This document shows positions 17,062 to 25,628 of a stretch of 48,746 nucleotides of DNA, piece after piece. The DNA is taken from assembly GCA_938049385.1 (NCBI GenBank), contig CALIBQ010000033.1, positions 1 to 48,746 of the forward strand. Reading direction: 5' to 3'. Source of the DNA: an uncultured Anaerolineae bacterium. GTDB lineage: Bacteria > Chloroflexota > Anaerolineae > JACIWP01. The position numbers were made by a program, and so were the translations under genes. The notes beneath the pieces were generated by a model. The model saw only the letters and a list, made by a program, of their open reading frames with translations. It was not told the DNA's origin and searched no databases. The number at the start of each line of letters is the position of its first letter. The stretch's first letter is position 1.

Positions 17062-17601
17062 TTACAGCGCCGGCGGGGTGATACAGCAAATGACCAACAG
17101 CTCTTTGTCCCCGATGCAGGCGAATTCCCGCAGAAGATTGCCGTTGTAATAGATGGCATCCCCCTCATTCAGCGTGTAGATGTTGCCATCCACGTTGATC
17201 TCCATACAGCCCTGCAGGACATACATCCATTGTTCGTTGGGCTTGGCGAGCGGTGGTGTGATGCGCCGGCCGCCTGGCTCTACGTGGATGAGCACTGCCA
17301 TCATTTGAGAGGTAAGCTCCGGTGTGAGGAGCTCGTAGCCGATGCGCGAATCGGGGAAGGAGAGACGCCGGCGCTCTCCTGCCCGCACCACCGGCTGGGG
17401 GAGCGCGGAGTTCAGGAAGTAGAACATCGGCACTTCCAGCGCCGTTGCGATGGCTTGAAGGGTATCCAGTGAGGGCGATATCTGGCCATTCTCCAGCCGG
17501 CTGAGGAAGCCGGCGGAGACGCCGGCGCGTTTCCCCAGCTCACGCAGGGTCATGCCCAATTCTTTTCTCCGTCTCCGAATGCGTTCTCCGACAATGACCA
17601 T
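17062..17601 (-). CDS. XRE-family regulator with C-terminal cupin
   Basis: A 179-residue transcription factor. Residues 8-60 form an XRE/Cro-type helix-turn-helix (MTLRELGKRAGVSAGFLSRL), and residues about 105-175 form a cupin beta-barrel that probably binds a small effector (the PNEQWMYVLQGCMEI and NEGDAIYYNG motifs). This architecture (MltR/PuuR/SinR-cupin type) commonly controls adjacent amine or nucleobase catabolism genes. It lies within the cluster, 17 bases after the flavoprotein and 41 before the amidohydrolase, so it probably autoregulates. A candidate target is the palindrome with flanking direct repeats upstream of the cluster promoter (25346-25390). Confidence 0.9.
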   Translation of the reverse strand: MVIVGERIRRRRKELGMTLRELGKRAGVSAGFLSRLENGQISPSLDTLQAIATALEVPMFYFLNSALPQPVVRAGERRRLSFPDSRIGYELLTPELTSQMMAVLIHVEPGGRRITPPLAKPNEQWMYVLQGCMEINVDGNIYTLNEGDAIYYNGNLLREFACIGDKELLVICCITPPAL

Positions 17602-17618
17602 CGTTGGTCCTTTCCCAG

Positions 17619-18221
17619 TTATTCACTTTCGGCGCTCAATCCCAGCGCCAGCCGTCTGCCGAGTTCGTACGCTTTCTGCAGGGTCTCCGGGCTTTTGAGA
17701 ATGTCGCCGGGAAGGTCAAAGCCGGGTGCACACAGCTCCGCCCAGCGTTCGCCCTGGAGGGAAGACATTACGTGCTTGAAGATGATACGGGCGCCGACGA
17801 ACATTTCGTCCTTGTTCTGTCCCGAGACTGCCAGGAGCACTCCTTTGCGGGTGGGTGAGCCGGCCGGCCCGGGCGGCATAGGCTTCTTCAGGATGAAGTG
17901 CAGTGCCCAGAAGCACTGCAGGCGGTCGATAAAGGTCTTAAGCTGTGCGCTGACAGAGCCGAAATAAATGGGTGTTGCTAGGACAATGGCGTCGCTGGCC
18001 AGCACCATATCGTAAGCGGTCTGGAACTCGTCCTTGACCACACATCTCCCATCGTTTTCTCGACAGCGCTCACAGCCGGTGCAGGGCGCGATCTTCATGC
18101 GGTGGGGTTTGATGATTTCCACCTCCGCGCCGGCACTGCGCGCTCCATCCAGAAAGGAGTTCAACAAGGCTGTGCTGTTCCCTTTGGGGCGTGGGCTTCC
18201 GATGACGGCGAGAATTTTCAT
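17619..18221 (-). CDS. Iron-sulfur flavoprotein (Isf-like, NADPH-dependent FMN reductase fold)
   Basis: A 200-residue flavodoxin-fold protein. Seen: the FMN phosphate loop GSPRPKGNSTAL (8-19), a compact cysteine motif C47-x2-C50-x2-C53-x6-C60 that matches the [4Fe-4S] motif of archaeal and bacterial Isf proteins, and LATPIYFGSVSAQLKTFIDR, the second flavin loop. It probably moves electrons between ferredoxin-like carriers and FMN. In this cluster it is a candidate electron acceptor for the Mo hydroxylase, which lacks its own FAD subunit, or a partner of the AOR. The ATG at 18221 has GGAGGA upstream; the longer frame to 18260 lacks such a site. Confidence 0.85.
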   Translation of the reverse strand: MKILAVIGSPRPKGNSTALLNSFLDGARSAGAEVEIIKPHRMKIAPCTGCERCRENDGRCVVKDEFQTAYDMVLASDAIVLATPIYFGSVSAQLKTFIDRLQCFWALHFILKKPMPPGPAGSPTRKGVLLAVSGQNKDEMFVGARIIFKHVMSSLQGERWAELCAPGFDLPGDILKSPETLQKAYELGRRLALGLSAESE

Positions 18222-18283
18222 AGCGAGTATAATCCTCCATGTTAGCAATTGCAAAATCATATTGTGAACTTGTCAAGCAGATA

Positions 18284-19903
18284 TTAATCTCCATCCGCGT
18301 TAAGCTGTTCCAGCGAGATATCGCACGGGGGTGGTGGCTCGCAAACGATTTCTTGGCGCGGCGTTGGTTTCCAGGTCCCGATGTCGCTTTTGGGAGACTT
18401 GCCGGCCATCATCAATCCTATATCTTCAATCAAATCTTTATTGGGAGGAACCTCGCCCATGATCTGGCCTTCATAGATTACTAGAATGCGGTCGCTGAGC
18501 GCAAGAAGCTCCTCAAGTTCCGTCGAGATAAGCAGGACAGCAACACCAGCATCCCTTTGGGCGAGGATTTGCTGCAGGATATATTCGGTTGCGCCTACGT
18601 CGATACCGCGTGTGGGCTGGTTGACCAGCAAAAAGCGCGGCCGACGAGCCAGTTCGCGCGCTACCACGACTTTCTGTTGATTCCCACCCGATAAGTGGGA
18701 TAAATGATCTTCCACGTGGCGAAGACGGACATCAAACTGGCGGGACAAGTCCCATGCATAGTTGAGAATGGTGCGCTTCTGCAGAAACTTTCGCACTGCA
18801 AAGGGAGGCCTATTATAATCATGTACAATGTAGTTCTCTGCTATGGAAAATGGGAGAATCACTCCCATACGGTGGCGATCTTCGGGAATATGGGCCATAC
18901 CAAGCCGGCTTCGCGCTTCCGGAGACAAATGGGTAACGTCCCTTCCGCATAATTGGATAGATCCGTTGGTGATTTTTGCCAGGCCGGCAATGGCCAGAGC
19001 GAGTTCCGTCTGACCGTTCCCAGAAACGCCGGCAATACCTACAATTTCGTTGGCACAGACATCGAAGCTGACTCCTCTGACTGCCGGCAGTCCTCGTTCA
19101 TCAGCCACGTGGAGGTTTCGTACCTGGAGCACTGCCTCACCTGGGGTACAACGGGTGCGTGGAAGCTCCATTAGTACAGGCCGGCCAACCATCATCTTGG
19201 CAAGCTCGCGCGGGTTGGTGTCAGCGGTATTGACAGTAGCAACCACCTTCCCCTGACGCAAAACCGTCACCCTATCGCTGACTGCCATAACCTCTTCCAG
19301 TTTGTGGGTAATAAAGATGATGGTCAGGCCTTTATTGACAAGCTGACGAAGGAATGTGAGTAATTGGTATGTTTCCTGTGGAGTGAGTACCGCTGTAGGC
19401 TCGTCCAGGATCAAGAGATCTGCTCCATGAAACAAAGCCTTCAGGATTTCAACGCGCTGTTGTTCACCAACGGATAATTCTCCACAAATGGCATAGGGGT
19501 CCACATCGAGCCCGAATTCCTCGCTCATAGTGCGAATTTTCTGCGCCACGGCATCCAAGTCGTGTAAAATTCGATAAAAGGGGTATTGTCCCAGAATCAG
19601 GTTTTCCACTACGGTAAGTGTAGGGACAAGCATGAAGTGTTGGTGTACCATACCAATACGATGGCGGATTGCATCACGCGGTGAGCGAATGGTGATAGGG
19701 CGGCCTTTATAGTAAATCCGGCCGGCATCCGGCTGGTACAATCCATAGAGGATGTTCATCAACACTGTTTTGCCGGCGCCGTTCTCGCCAAGCAGGCAGT
19801 GCACCTCCCCTTCGTAGACCTCCAGAGTAATATGATCGTTGGCGATAACACCAGGAAAGGTTTTAACGATGTTCTCCATACGCAGAATAACTTGGGGTGA
19901 CAT
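18284..19903 (-). CDS. ABC importer, double ATPase subunit (BMP/nucleoside type)
   Basis: A 539-residue fusion of two ABC ATPase domains, as in YufO/NupA/RbsA-type proteins. The first half has Walker A GENGAGKT (39-46), signature LSVGEQQRV and Walker B LLILDEPTAVL. The second half has the degenerate Walker A GVSGNGQTELA, signature LSGGNQQKV and Walker B LLVNQPTRGID (QP instead of EP), the usual asymmetry of this family. It energises the two permeases encoded just upstream, from which it is separated by 10 bases. ATG at 19903 follows GAGGGAA. The substrate is set by the binding protein; members of this importer group mostly take nucleosides. Confidence 0.94.
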   Translation of the reverse strand: MSPQVILRMENIVKTFPGVIANDHITLEVYEGEVHCLLGENGAGKTVLMNILYGLYQPDAGRIYYKGRPITIRSPRDAIRHRIGMVHQHFMLVPTLTVVENLILGQYPFYRILHDLDAVAQKIRTMSEEFGLDVDPYAICGELSVGEQQRVEILKALFHGADLLILDEPTAVLTPQETYQLLTFLRQLVNKGLTIIFITHKLEEVMAVSDRVTVLRQGKVVATVNTADTNPRELAKMMVGRPVLMELPRTRCTPGEAVLQVRNLHVADERGLPAVRGVSFDVCANEIVGIAGVSGNGQTELALAIAGLAKITNGSIQLCGRDVTHLSPEARSRLGMAHIPEDRHRMGVILPFSIAENYIVHDYNRPPFAVRKFLQKRTILNYAWDLSRQFDVRLRHVEDHLSHLSGGNQQKVVVARELARRPRFLLVNQPTRGIDVGATEYILQQILAQRDAGVAVLLISTELEELLALSDRILVIYEGQIMGEVPPNKDLIEDIGLMMAGKSPKSDIGTWKPTPRQEIVCEPPPPCDISLEQLNADGD

Positions 19904-19913
19904 GTCATTTCCC

Positions 19914-20849
19914 TCATGCAGACTTTTGATACGGTGTTCCAAGTGCTTTGGGCGAGATGGCGCGACCGCGCATGAGAATCAGAGTCAGTAAGGTCATCGC
20001 ATAAGGCAGAGCCTGCAGTAATTGGTAAGGTATGGTGATATTTGCTATGGCCTGCAATCGGAGTTGTAATGCGTAAAACAGGCCGAAGAGCAGGGATGCC
20101 CAGAAAGCACCTGCCGGCGACCAGCGACCAAAGACCACCACGGCCAGCGCAATGAAACCGCGGCCTGTGGTAATGCCCTCAACGAATTGGTTGGTATGGG
20201 CCAGGGTGAGATATGCTCCTCCCAGTGCTGTGAGGGTGGTGCCAATAAGCACGCCGGCGTATCGGATTATTGTCACACTGAGGCCAGCGGTATCTGCGGC
20301 GCTGGGATGTTCGCCTACCGATCGAACGGCCAAGCCAAAAGCGGTCTTATAGAGTACGAAGCCGGCAAGGAGTACCAGTGCAACGGTAGAATACACCAGG
20401 ATATTATGCTGAAAAAGGATCGGGCCAAGAAAAGGGATTTGACCCAGGACCGGGATGTTGATCGGACCGAAGGCTTTGATTCCCTGGGCTTTGTTTATGA
20501 ACCAAGCACGATACAGAAATCCTGTCAAGCCCAAACCAATAAGATTAAAGGCTGCTCCGACGACGATCTGGTTCGCCTTGATGGTTACAGTGAAGAACGC
20601 GAAAAGCAGTCCAAAAAGGAGCCCGCAAGCTATGGCACTTAGGATTCCGAGAGCCAAATCGTTGGTGAAAAACGTTGCGGCAAAGCCGGCAAACGCTCCC
20701 AACAACATGAACCCTTCCAAGCCGATGTTTAACACGCCCGATCGTTCGGTGAAAACCTCGCCGACCGATGCATAGATCATGGGTGTAGCGAGCCGCCAGG
20801 TGGCGGAAAGGATCGTTTGGATAAAGAGCGCTAGCCCGGCAATATCCAT
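19914..20849 (-). CDS. ABC importer permease 2 (BMP/nucleoside type)
   Basis: A membrane protein of about 311 residues with eight to ten hydrophobic helices, of the branched-chain/ribose-like permease superfamily (YufQ/NupC-type). Typical stretches seen: MIYASVGEVFTERSGVLNIG followed by LEGFMLLGA, and near the end ALAVVVFGRWSPAGAFWASL. It pairs with the larger permease encoded upstream to form the transmembrane channel. The ATG at 20849 follows a GGGGGT site and lies 4 bases past the upstream stop; longer versions to 20951 overlap the upstream gene and are not supported. Confidence 0.93.
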   Translation of the reverse strand: MDIAGLALFIQTILSATWRLATPMIYASVGEVFTERSGVLNIGLEGFMLLGAFAGFAATFFTNDLALGILSAIACGLLFGLLFAFFTVTIKANQIVVGAAFNLIGLGLTGFLYRAWFINKAQGIKAFGPINIPVLGQIPFLGPILFQHNILVYSTVALVLLAGFVLYKTAFGLAVRSVGEHPSAADTAGLSVTIIRYAGVLIGTTLTALGGAYLTLAHTNQFVEGITTGRGFIALAVVVFGRWSPAGAFWASLLFGLFYALQLRLQAIANITIPYQLLQALPYAMTLLTLILMRGRAISPKALGTPYQKSA

Positions 20850-20853
20850 GGTT

Positions 20854-22005
20854 TTACCCCCGCTCCTTTTCTGCGCGCAGTGCTCGGTACGAATGCGTTC
20901 GATACAAACCGAAAGCCACCACACAGAGGATGACCAATCCTTGGATAACAAATACCAGCACAGAGGGGACTTTGGCGGAAATCTGCATCACCTCGGCGCC
21001 AGAGCGCAAGGCCCCGAACAGGATGCCGGATGCGATAACACCCAAGGGGTGGTTGTTTGCAAGGAGTGCTACAGCAATGCCCTCGAATCCGTAACCGGGA
21101 GAGATCTGCTGGTATAGGCGGAAAGAGATTCCCGCTATCTCGATAGCGCCAGCCAGGCCTGCCGTTCCGCCGCTGATGGCCATAGCAAGGAGGATGTTGC
21201 GTTCCACATGAATGCCGGCGTAGCGCGCCGCCTCAGGGTTAATGCCTACAGCGCGGATGGCATAGCCGATGCTGGTCTTGAAAATCACTAAATACAGGAG
21301 GAACGCCATAAGTAGTGCGATGATGAAACCGATATGTAGCCGGGTGGGTGGCAGAAAGCGAGGCAGTACAGCCGCCTCCACGATGCGGGCGGTCTGTGGA
21401 TATTTGCCGCCGGCCGGATCAATCATGGGGCCAGTGACCAAGTAGCTAGTGCCAACGATCGCTATGTAATTTAGCATGATGGTGGTAACGATTTCGCTGG
21501 CGTTGAAACGCACGCGCAGGTATCCAGCTAGCATGCCCCACAGTGTCCCGAACGCCATGCCCACGAGCAGGACCAGGGGAACCATAAGGGCAGGCGGTAG
21601 GGAGGTAACCAGTATCCCCATGAGCGTAGCGCCTACAGCGCCGGCGTAAAACTGACCTTCTGCGCCAATGTTCCAAATACTGCAGCGAAAGGCGACTGCA
21701 AGACCACTACCGATCAAAATAAGCGGAGTCGCTTTGATCAGTACCTCGCTAAACGTGCGCAGGTCTCCAAAGGCACCGTTCCACATCACGGAATAAGCGC
21801 GCGCAGGGCTGTAGCCGGATGCCAGAAGGAGTATTGCACTAATAGCAAGGGCCAGAGCGATAGCGGCAATCGGGGACAGGATCGCTATCAATCGCGGTAT
21901 CCAACGTTGGAAAAGGGCAGTTGTAGATCGCGCTGCTGGCTGAACGGCAGATCTTTCCTGGACGTTCAGGGCTGTTGGAGAAAGGGGCGAATCGTTCATT
22001 TCCAC
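20854..22005 (-). CDS. ABC importer permease 1 (BMP/nucleoside type)
   Basis: A 383-residue permease (YufP/NupB-type) with a longer N-terminus than its partner. Seen: about ten hydrophobic segments, LIGSGLAVAFRCSIWNIGAE followed by GQFYAGA, FNASEIVTTIMLNYIA, and GYGFEGIAVALLANNHPLG near the end. The GTG at 22005 has GAGGTG 7 bases upstream; an ATG two codons later (21999) is the alternative. Upstream, between it and the binding-protein gene, lies a strong hairpin (22068-22103), which may lower expression of the membrane parts relative to the binding protein. Confidence 0.93.
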   Translation of the reverse strand: MEMNDSPLSPTALNVQERSAVQPAARSTTALFQRWIPRLIAILSPIAAIALALAISAILLLASGYSPARAYSVMWNGAFGDLRTFSEVLIKATPLILIGSGLAVAFRCSIWNIGAEGQFYAGAVGATLMGILVTSLPPALMVPLVLLVGMAFGTLWGMLAGYLRVRFNASEIVTTIMLNYIAIVGTSYLVTGPMIDPAGGKYPQTARIVEAAVLPRFLPPTRLHIGFIIALLMAFLLYLVIFKTSIGYAIRAVGINPEAARYAGIHVERNILLAMAISGGTAGLAGAIEIAGISFRLYQQISPGYGFEGIAVALLANNHPLGVIASGILFGALRSGAEVMQISAKVPSVLVFVIQGLVILCVVAFGLYRTHSYRALRAEKERG

Positions 22006-22067
22006 TTTGGCCCACCTCTTAACTTTGTCAAACTATCCCTGCAGATTACTGCCATGCAGTGGAGGTG

Positions 22068-22103
22068 TGGGGCTGTCGGGTCCTTTCGAACCCGACAGCC
22101 CCA
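22068..22103. other. Intercistronic hairpin after the BMP binding-protein gene
   Basis: GGGGCTGTCGGGT (22069-22081) pairs perfectly with ACCCGACAGCCCC (22090-22102), plus an outer T-A pair, with an 8-base loop. It starts 8 bases past the binding-protein stop. No U-tract follows, so it is more likely a 3' mRNA stabiliser or partial terminator than a full stop. Confidence 0.7.
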
Positions 22104-22110
22104 ACTCCCA

Positions 22111-23124
22111 TTACTGGACCGGGGCGAGGGTGTTGATTTCGCCCGCGGCGATCTTGGCGGTCACCTCTTCCACGAGCTTGCGCACGTCTTCGGGGACAGG
22201 TCGAGCGGCCTTGTCGTTAAACGTGAGCCACATGACATCCTTGTCTTTCAGACCAAATTCCACATTGCTGGTGGGCTTGAATGTCCCTTCTTTAATGGCC
22301 TTCGCCATGTTGATGATGCCCTGGCCATAGTCAGCAATGTAATTGCCAACGACATTTTGTGGGGCTTTGTCTGTGAAGTCGCCAAAGGCACCAAATGTGG
22401 CGATATGAGGGCCGGTCTCAGCAACAGCCTGATAGACGCCCAACCCGGCGACATCAGCGTTTGGGATGACGAAATCAGCGCCTTGGGCAATCATGCTCAG
22501 CGCCGCTTCTTTGGCAGCAGCCGCATCGGTGAAGTTCCCGATGTACGTTACGCTGACGGGAAAGTTGGGGTCCACACTGCGAGCACCGTTAATGAAGCCA
22601 GTGAAGGCTTCAGAAATGGGAGGAATCTCCATACCTCCCACCAGGCCGGCGCCCTTGCCCATCTTGGCGGCGATAACGCCCATCAAGTAGAAAGGTTGAC
22701 TGGAGTCGGTGTTAAGGCCGATGACGTTGCCGGCGAAAATGCGGCTACTGGAGATGAAGAAGAAGGTGTTAGGATAGTCTTTGGCGACTGCCAGTGCCGG
22801 GTCCTGGAACTCAAAGCCGTGGCCGAGGATCATCTGATAGCCCTGGCTGGCGAAATCGCGGAAGGCCTTCTCGAAGGAGGCCGGGGATTGCTCCAGTTCG
22901 ACATAACTCATCTCTGCCCCGAGTTCCTTTTCGATGCGCTTAAATGCATCGTAGGCAATCTGATTCCATCCCTGATCATTGGCGCTCCCCGGCAGGAGCA
23001 GGCCCACCTTGAATGGTTTTTCCTGGGGCGCAGGAGTTGGTGTAACTGGCTGGCCGGCGCACGCCACCAGCATCGCGGTGAGCAACAGGACAGTGAAGAC
23101 ATAGAGCAAAACACGCTGTTTCAT
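22111..23124 (-). CDS. BMP-family substrate-binding lipoprotein
   Basis: A 338-residue extracytoplasmic binding protein of the basic membrane protein (Bmp/PnrA/YufN) family. It has a lipoprotein signal peptide with lipobox LVAC (lipidated Cys22) and a short TPTPAPQ linker. The mature protein opens with KVGLLLPGSANDQGWNQIAY, the family's ligand-site pattern, and has GHGFEFQDPA and NADVAGLGVYQAV later. Characterised members bind purine nucleosides; others bind autoinducer-2 or related compounds. The ATG at 23124 has two good ribosome binding sites (GGAGGGGAGG). It lies 124 bases after the AOR gene. Confidence 0.93.
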   Translation of the reverse strand: MKQRVLLYVFTVLLLTAMLVACAGQPVTPTPAPQEKPFKVGLLLPGSANDQGWNQIAYDAFKRIEKELGAEMSYVELEQSPASFEKAFRDFASQGYQMILGHGFEFQDPALAVAKDYPNTFFFISSSRIFAGNVIGLNTDSSQPFYLMGVIAAKMGKGAGLVGGMEIPPISEAFTGFINGARSVDPNFPVSVTYIGNFTDAAAAKEAALSMIAQGADFVIPNADVAGLGVYQAVAETGPHIATFGAFGDFTDKAPQNVVGNYIADYGQGIINMAKAIKEGTFKPTSNVEFGLKDKDVMWLTFNDKAARPVPEDVRKLVEEVTAKIAAGEINTLAPVQ

Positions 23125-23248
23125 AGGACCTCCCCTCCAGTTGAGTTGAAAAGAAGTCGTGTGGAAACCGTTATTTGATCTTCGCGCATTGTGCGTTACC
23201 TTATCCAGCTCATGTACATCCCCCCTTTCTTTAACAATTAGCGGATTG

Positions 23249-25195
23249 TCAATGGTGTTGCAGGCTTGCTCTCCATCTCCGCCCTTGTTCTTTTTCCGAT
23301 GCCGGTTCATCTGCGGGAAACTGGGCTTTCTCCAAGCCCAACCGACGCAGTGTTTCAGATTGGGGGACTCCTCGTTCATCCCAGCCGCGCAAGAGATAAT
23401 AGCGGTCAAGCATCATATCAAGATGCACTACGTCTGGCTCGATAATAGGCTCATCTGATGGCCGCATTTCTCCGGTCGTCGGGTCTGGCTCATAGGCATA
23501 TACCGCAATAGGCTCTTCGAAAAAGCGTGGCGGAAGAGTATCATGTCTACGGTCCAATCCATGACGGACATTGTACATGCGTTCAATGTTCACGATGCGT
23601 TCCCCGATGGTCAGCAGTTCGTCCGCGCTGACATCGATGTCCAACGCCTGAAGCCCCTCCGCCAGATGGGCCGGCATGACGATGTAGTTCTGTACCGTGC
23701 TGAACTTACAAATGCCCAATGAGTCAGTGATAGCACAAAAGTGCTCCCCGTAAATACCGCTGTCCGGCTTGTAAGTTTCATCAGAGAAGTTCATCAGCTT
23801 GGGCAGGATCTCTTCGGGGAAGAGCTGGCGGGCGACATCCCATGCCCCGATGGCGTCAATCACGGAAAAAGCGTACAGATGGTCTGCGCCGCGATTTGAT
23901 GTGGCCAGGCCCAGCGCCATCGCCTTGTTGGTGCGAGGTTCTTGGCGGGGTAGCTCTAGTCCCTTGACGTGCATGGCAAAGTTTTCAGCTACGCCGCCGA
24001 TTTGCTGGGCCGCGCGCTGGGTGCCTTCTGCCAGTAGGTTGCCCAGACCCTGCCTACGGGCAATGTATTCGAGCAGTCCTATAACGCTGTGTGCATCCCC
24101 CCATTCCAGGGAAAAGGTTGGGTCGTTCAATAAGCCCCATTGATGGCACTCCATCGCAAAGGCAATGGTGACGCCGGCGGAGATGGTGTCCATCCCTAAT
24201 TCATTGCATAGATAATTGGCTCGGATGATCACTTCAGGATCGGAAACGCCGCACATGGGACCAAGGGCGTTGGCGCTCTCAAATTCTGGACCTTCCAGGC
24301 TAATCGTAGCTCCTTCTACGGCCAATTCCACTCTGCGGGCACAGCGGATGGGACAACCGGCGCAACCAGTGCGTTTGACCCAGTACCTGCTGAACGCTTT
24401 TGTATCAATGCGGTGCACATATGGAACCTGGTTAAGCTGATGATTATTCGCCGGCAGGTCGCCTACGCTTTGTTTTGCCTGCATGAGGAACAGGGTGGAT
24501 TCCTCCATGAGGGTTTGCAGTCTGGGGTGGTGGATCAGATACTGAGAGACACGTTTGGCGACATCGCGGAAAGCAGGGGGTGTTTCCACGGAGCGGTGGT
24601 GGGCGATAACGTGTATGGCTTTGAGGTTTTTACTACCCATTACCGCACCAGGTCCACCGCGTGCCGCCGCCCTTCCCTCATCGTTGATGATCGAGGCAAA
24701 ACGCACCATGTTTTCGCCGGCAGGTCCGATGGATGCTACCCTGCCCCCCAGTTTAGCCCGCAGGTGCTGATCCACTGCGGATGTGGTCATCCCCCATAGT
24801 TCATGGGCCGGCTGGATCGTGATTTCGTCATTTGTGATGCGAAGAATAGAGGGTTCTGGCGCTCGGCCGGTAATGATCAACGCGTCGTATCCAGTGCGGC
24901 GGAGCTCAGCACCGAAATGGCCGCCGGCGTTCGCATATCCGTACGCTCCGGTAGCCGGCGATTTGAAGGTAATTGTATATCGTGCTGATGATGGCCAAGA
25001 GGTGGCATTGAACGGCCCGGTAGTGAATATTAATACATTGCGGGGGTCGAATGGTTCAATGGAAGGGCCGGTCAACTCATACAACCAGGCGACACCTAGC
25101 CCTCGCCCCCCCAACCATTGCTGGAGTAGGGCAGGGGAGGTTTCGGCGATGCTGATGTCGCCCGAGGTAAGGTTCACGAACGCAGAGCGAGCCAT
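23249..25195 (-). CDS. Aldehyde:ferredoxin oxidoreductase family protein (AOR 1)
   Basis: A 648-residue tungsten-pterin enzyme. The N-terminal domain has the cofactor-binding segments GGRGLGVAWLYE and NAGGHFGAELRRTGYDALI. The iron-sulfur cluster ligands are complete: C278-x2-C281-x3-C285 (CAGCPIRC) and the distal C496 in DSLGICKF. Known AORs oxidise aldehydes to acids with ferredoxin as acceptor, or reduce acids. It is the first gene of the cluster with importer, amidohydrolase and Mo hydroxylase, read from a consensus promoter; the ATG at 25195 follows GGAGGAG. Its substrate is unknown. A role on an aldehyde or carboxylate produced in the same pathway is inferred from position only. Confidence 0.93.
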   Translation of the reverse strand: MARSAFVNLTSGDISIAETSPALLQQWLGGRGLGVAWLYELTGPSIEPFDPRNVLIFTTGPFNATSWPSSARYTITFKSPATGAYGYANAGGHFGAELRRTGYDALIITGRAPEPSILRITNDEITIQPAHELWGMTTSAVDQHLRAKLGGRVASIGPAGENMVRFASIINDEGRAAARGGPGAVMGSKNLKAIHVIAHHRSVETPPAFRDVAKRVSQYLIHHPRLQTLMEESTLFLMQAKQSVGDLPANNHQLNQVPYVHRIDTKAFSRYWVKRTGCAGCPIRCARRVELAVEGATISLEGPEFESANALGPMCGVSDPEVIIRANYLCNELGMDTISAGVTIAFAMECHQWGLLNDPTFSLEWGDAHSVIGLLEYIARRQGLGNLLAEGTQRAAQQIGGVAENFAMHVKGLELPRQEPRTNKAMALGLATSNRGADHLYAFSVIDAIGAWDVARQLFPEEILPKLMNFSDETYKPDSGIYGEHFCAITDSLGICKFSTVQNYIVMPAHLAEGLQALDIDVSADELLTIGERIVNIERMYNVRHGLDRRHDTLPPRFFEEPIAVYAYEPDPTTGEMRPSDEPIIEPDVVHLDMMLDRYYLLRGWDERGVPQSETLRRLGLEKAQFPADEPASEKEQGRRWRASLQHH

Positions 25196-25310
25196 GTTGC
25201 TCCTCCAAGTAAGACAGCCAGCGCACGGAGGTGGGTAGGGCGTCAATGCAATGAGGAATCCGGCGCAATAACAATGTTGAAGCGCCAGGATTTGTTACCT
25301 TTCACGAAAC

Positions 25311-25339
25311 ATTATACCATGAAGTTTGTTATTTGTCAA
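25311..25339 (-). promoter_or_regulatory. Consensus sigma70-type promoter of the AOR/importer/Mo-hydroxylase cluster
   Basis: On the minus strand a perfect TTGACA (25339-25334) and a perfect TATAAT (25316-25311) are spaced by exactly 17 bases. The expected start near 25304 gives a leader of about 110 bases before the AOR ATG. A promoter this strong normally requires repression in a catabolic cluster. Confidence 0.88.
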
Positions 25340-25345
25340 CAGCCT

Positions 25346-25390
25346 ATTTGCGGGTTTGGAAAGGTCACGATTGTGATCCGATTTGCGGGT
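25346..25390. promoter_or_regulatory. Operator-like site: palindrome flanked by direct repeats
   Basis: The 10-mer ATTTGCGGGT occurs exactly at 25346-25355 and 25381-25390. Between them lies GGTCAC-GATT-GTGATCC (25363-25379), a near-palindrome centred about 67 bases upstream of the predicted AOR transcript start. Spacing fits an activator or looping repressor site. The XRE-cupin protein of the cluster is the obvious candidate to bind; no binding data are implied. Confidence 0.4.
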
Positions 25391-25401
25391 ATTGGCTCAT
25401 C

Positions 25402-25509
25402 GCCCGGCAGTTGAAACTGCGGCTGTGCCTGCGAAGTCAGCTTATATCGACTTCGCGAAGCTTGTCTGCGCAGACTTCGCAGTTGTTGCCGTGGCTTCAG
25501 CCGCTAGGC
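25402..25509. repeat. Dispersed long imperfect inverted repeat, copy 2
   Basis: Same element as 49-132. Ends are GCCCGGC (25402-25408) and GCTAGGC (25503-25509). The core GGCAGTTGAAACTGCGGC and CTTCGCAGTTGTTGCC are identical to copy 1. The centre is 24 bases longer and holds a tandem variant of the inner hairpin, GCGAAGTC/GACTTCGC followed by GAAGCTTGTCTGCGCAGACTTC. It lies in the intergenic space between the AOR promoter region and the LysE-type gene. Confidence 0.8.
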
Positions 25510-25573
25510 GTTATCCGCTGGGCAATTTCTTTATCCACTTGTGGATTTTCTCAACACCCCTTGGCCCAGCAAC

Positions 25574-25601
25574 TTGACATCGGGGCATCGTAATATACAC
25601 T
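25574..25601 (+). promoter_or_regulatory. Possible promoter of the LysE-type gene
   Basis: TTGACA (25574-25579) is followed after 16 bases by TACACT (25596-25601), a weak -10. Other -10-like hexamers overlap but are less well spaced. With the repeat copy, this accounts for most of the 25247-25628 gap. Confidence 0.4.
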
Positions 25602-25628
25602 CCTGTCAGAGCTTCAGGGGGCAGGGGC

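Noticed and set aside
21907-23178. Plus-strand frame of 423 codons over the BMP binding protein
   Set aside because: Shadow frame; the lipoprotein on the other strand is unmistakable.
23125-23248. Separate promoter for the BMP binding-protein gene
   Set aside because: A TTGACA exists at the AOR stop codon, but no acceptable -10 lies 16-18 bases beyond it.
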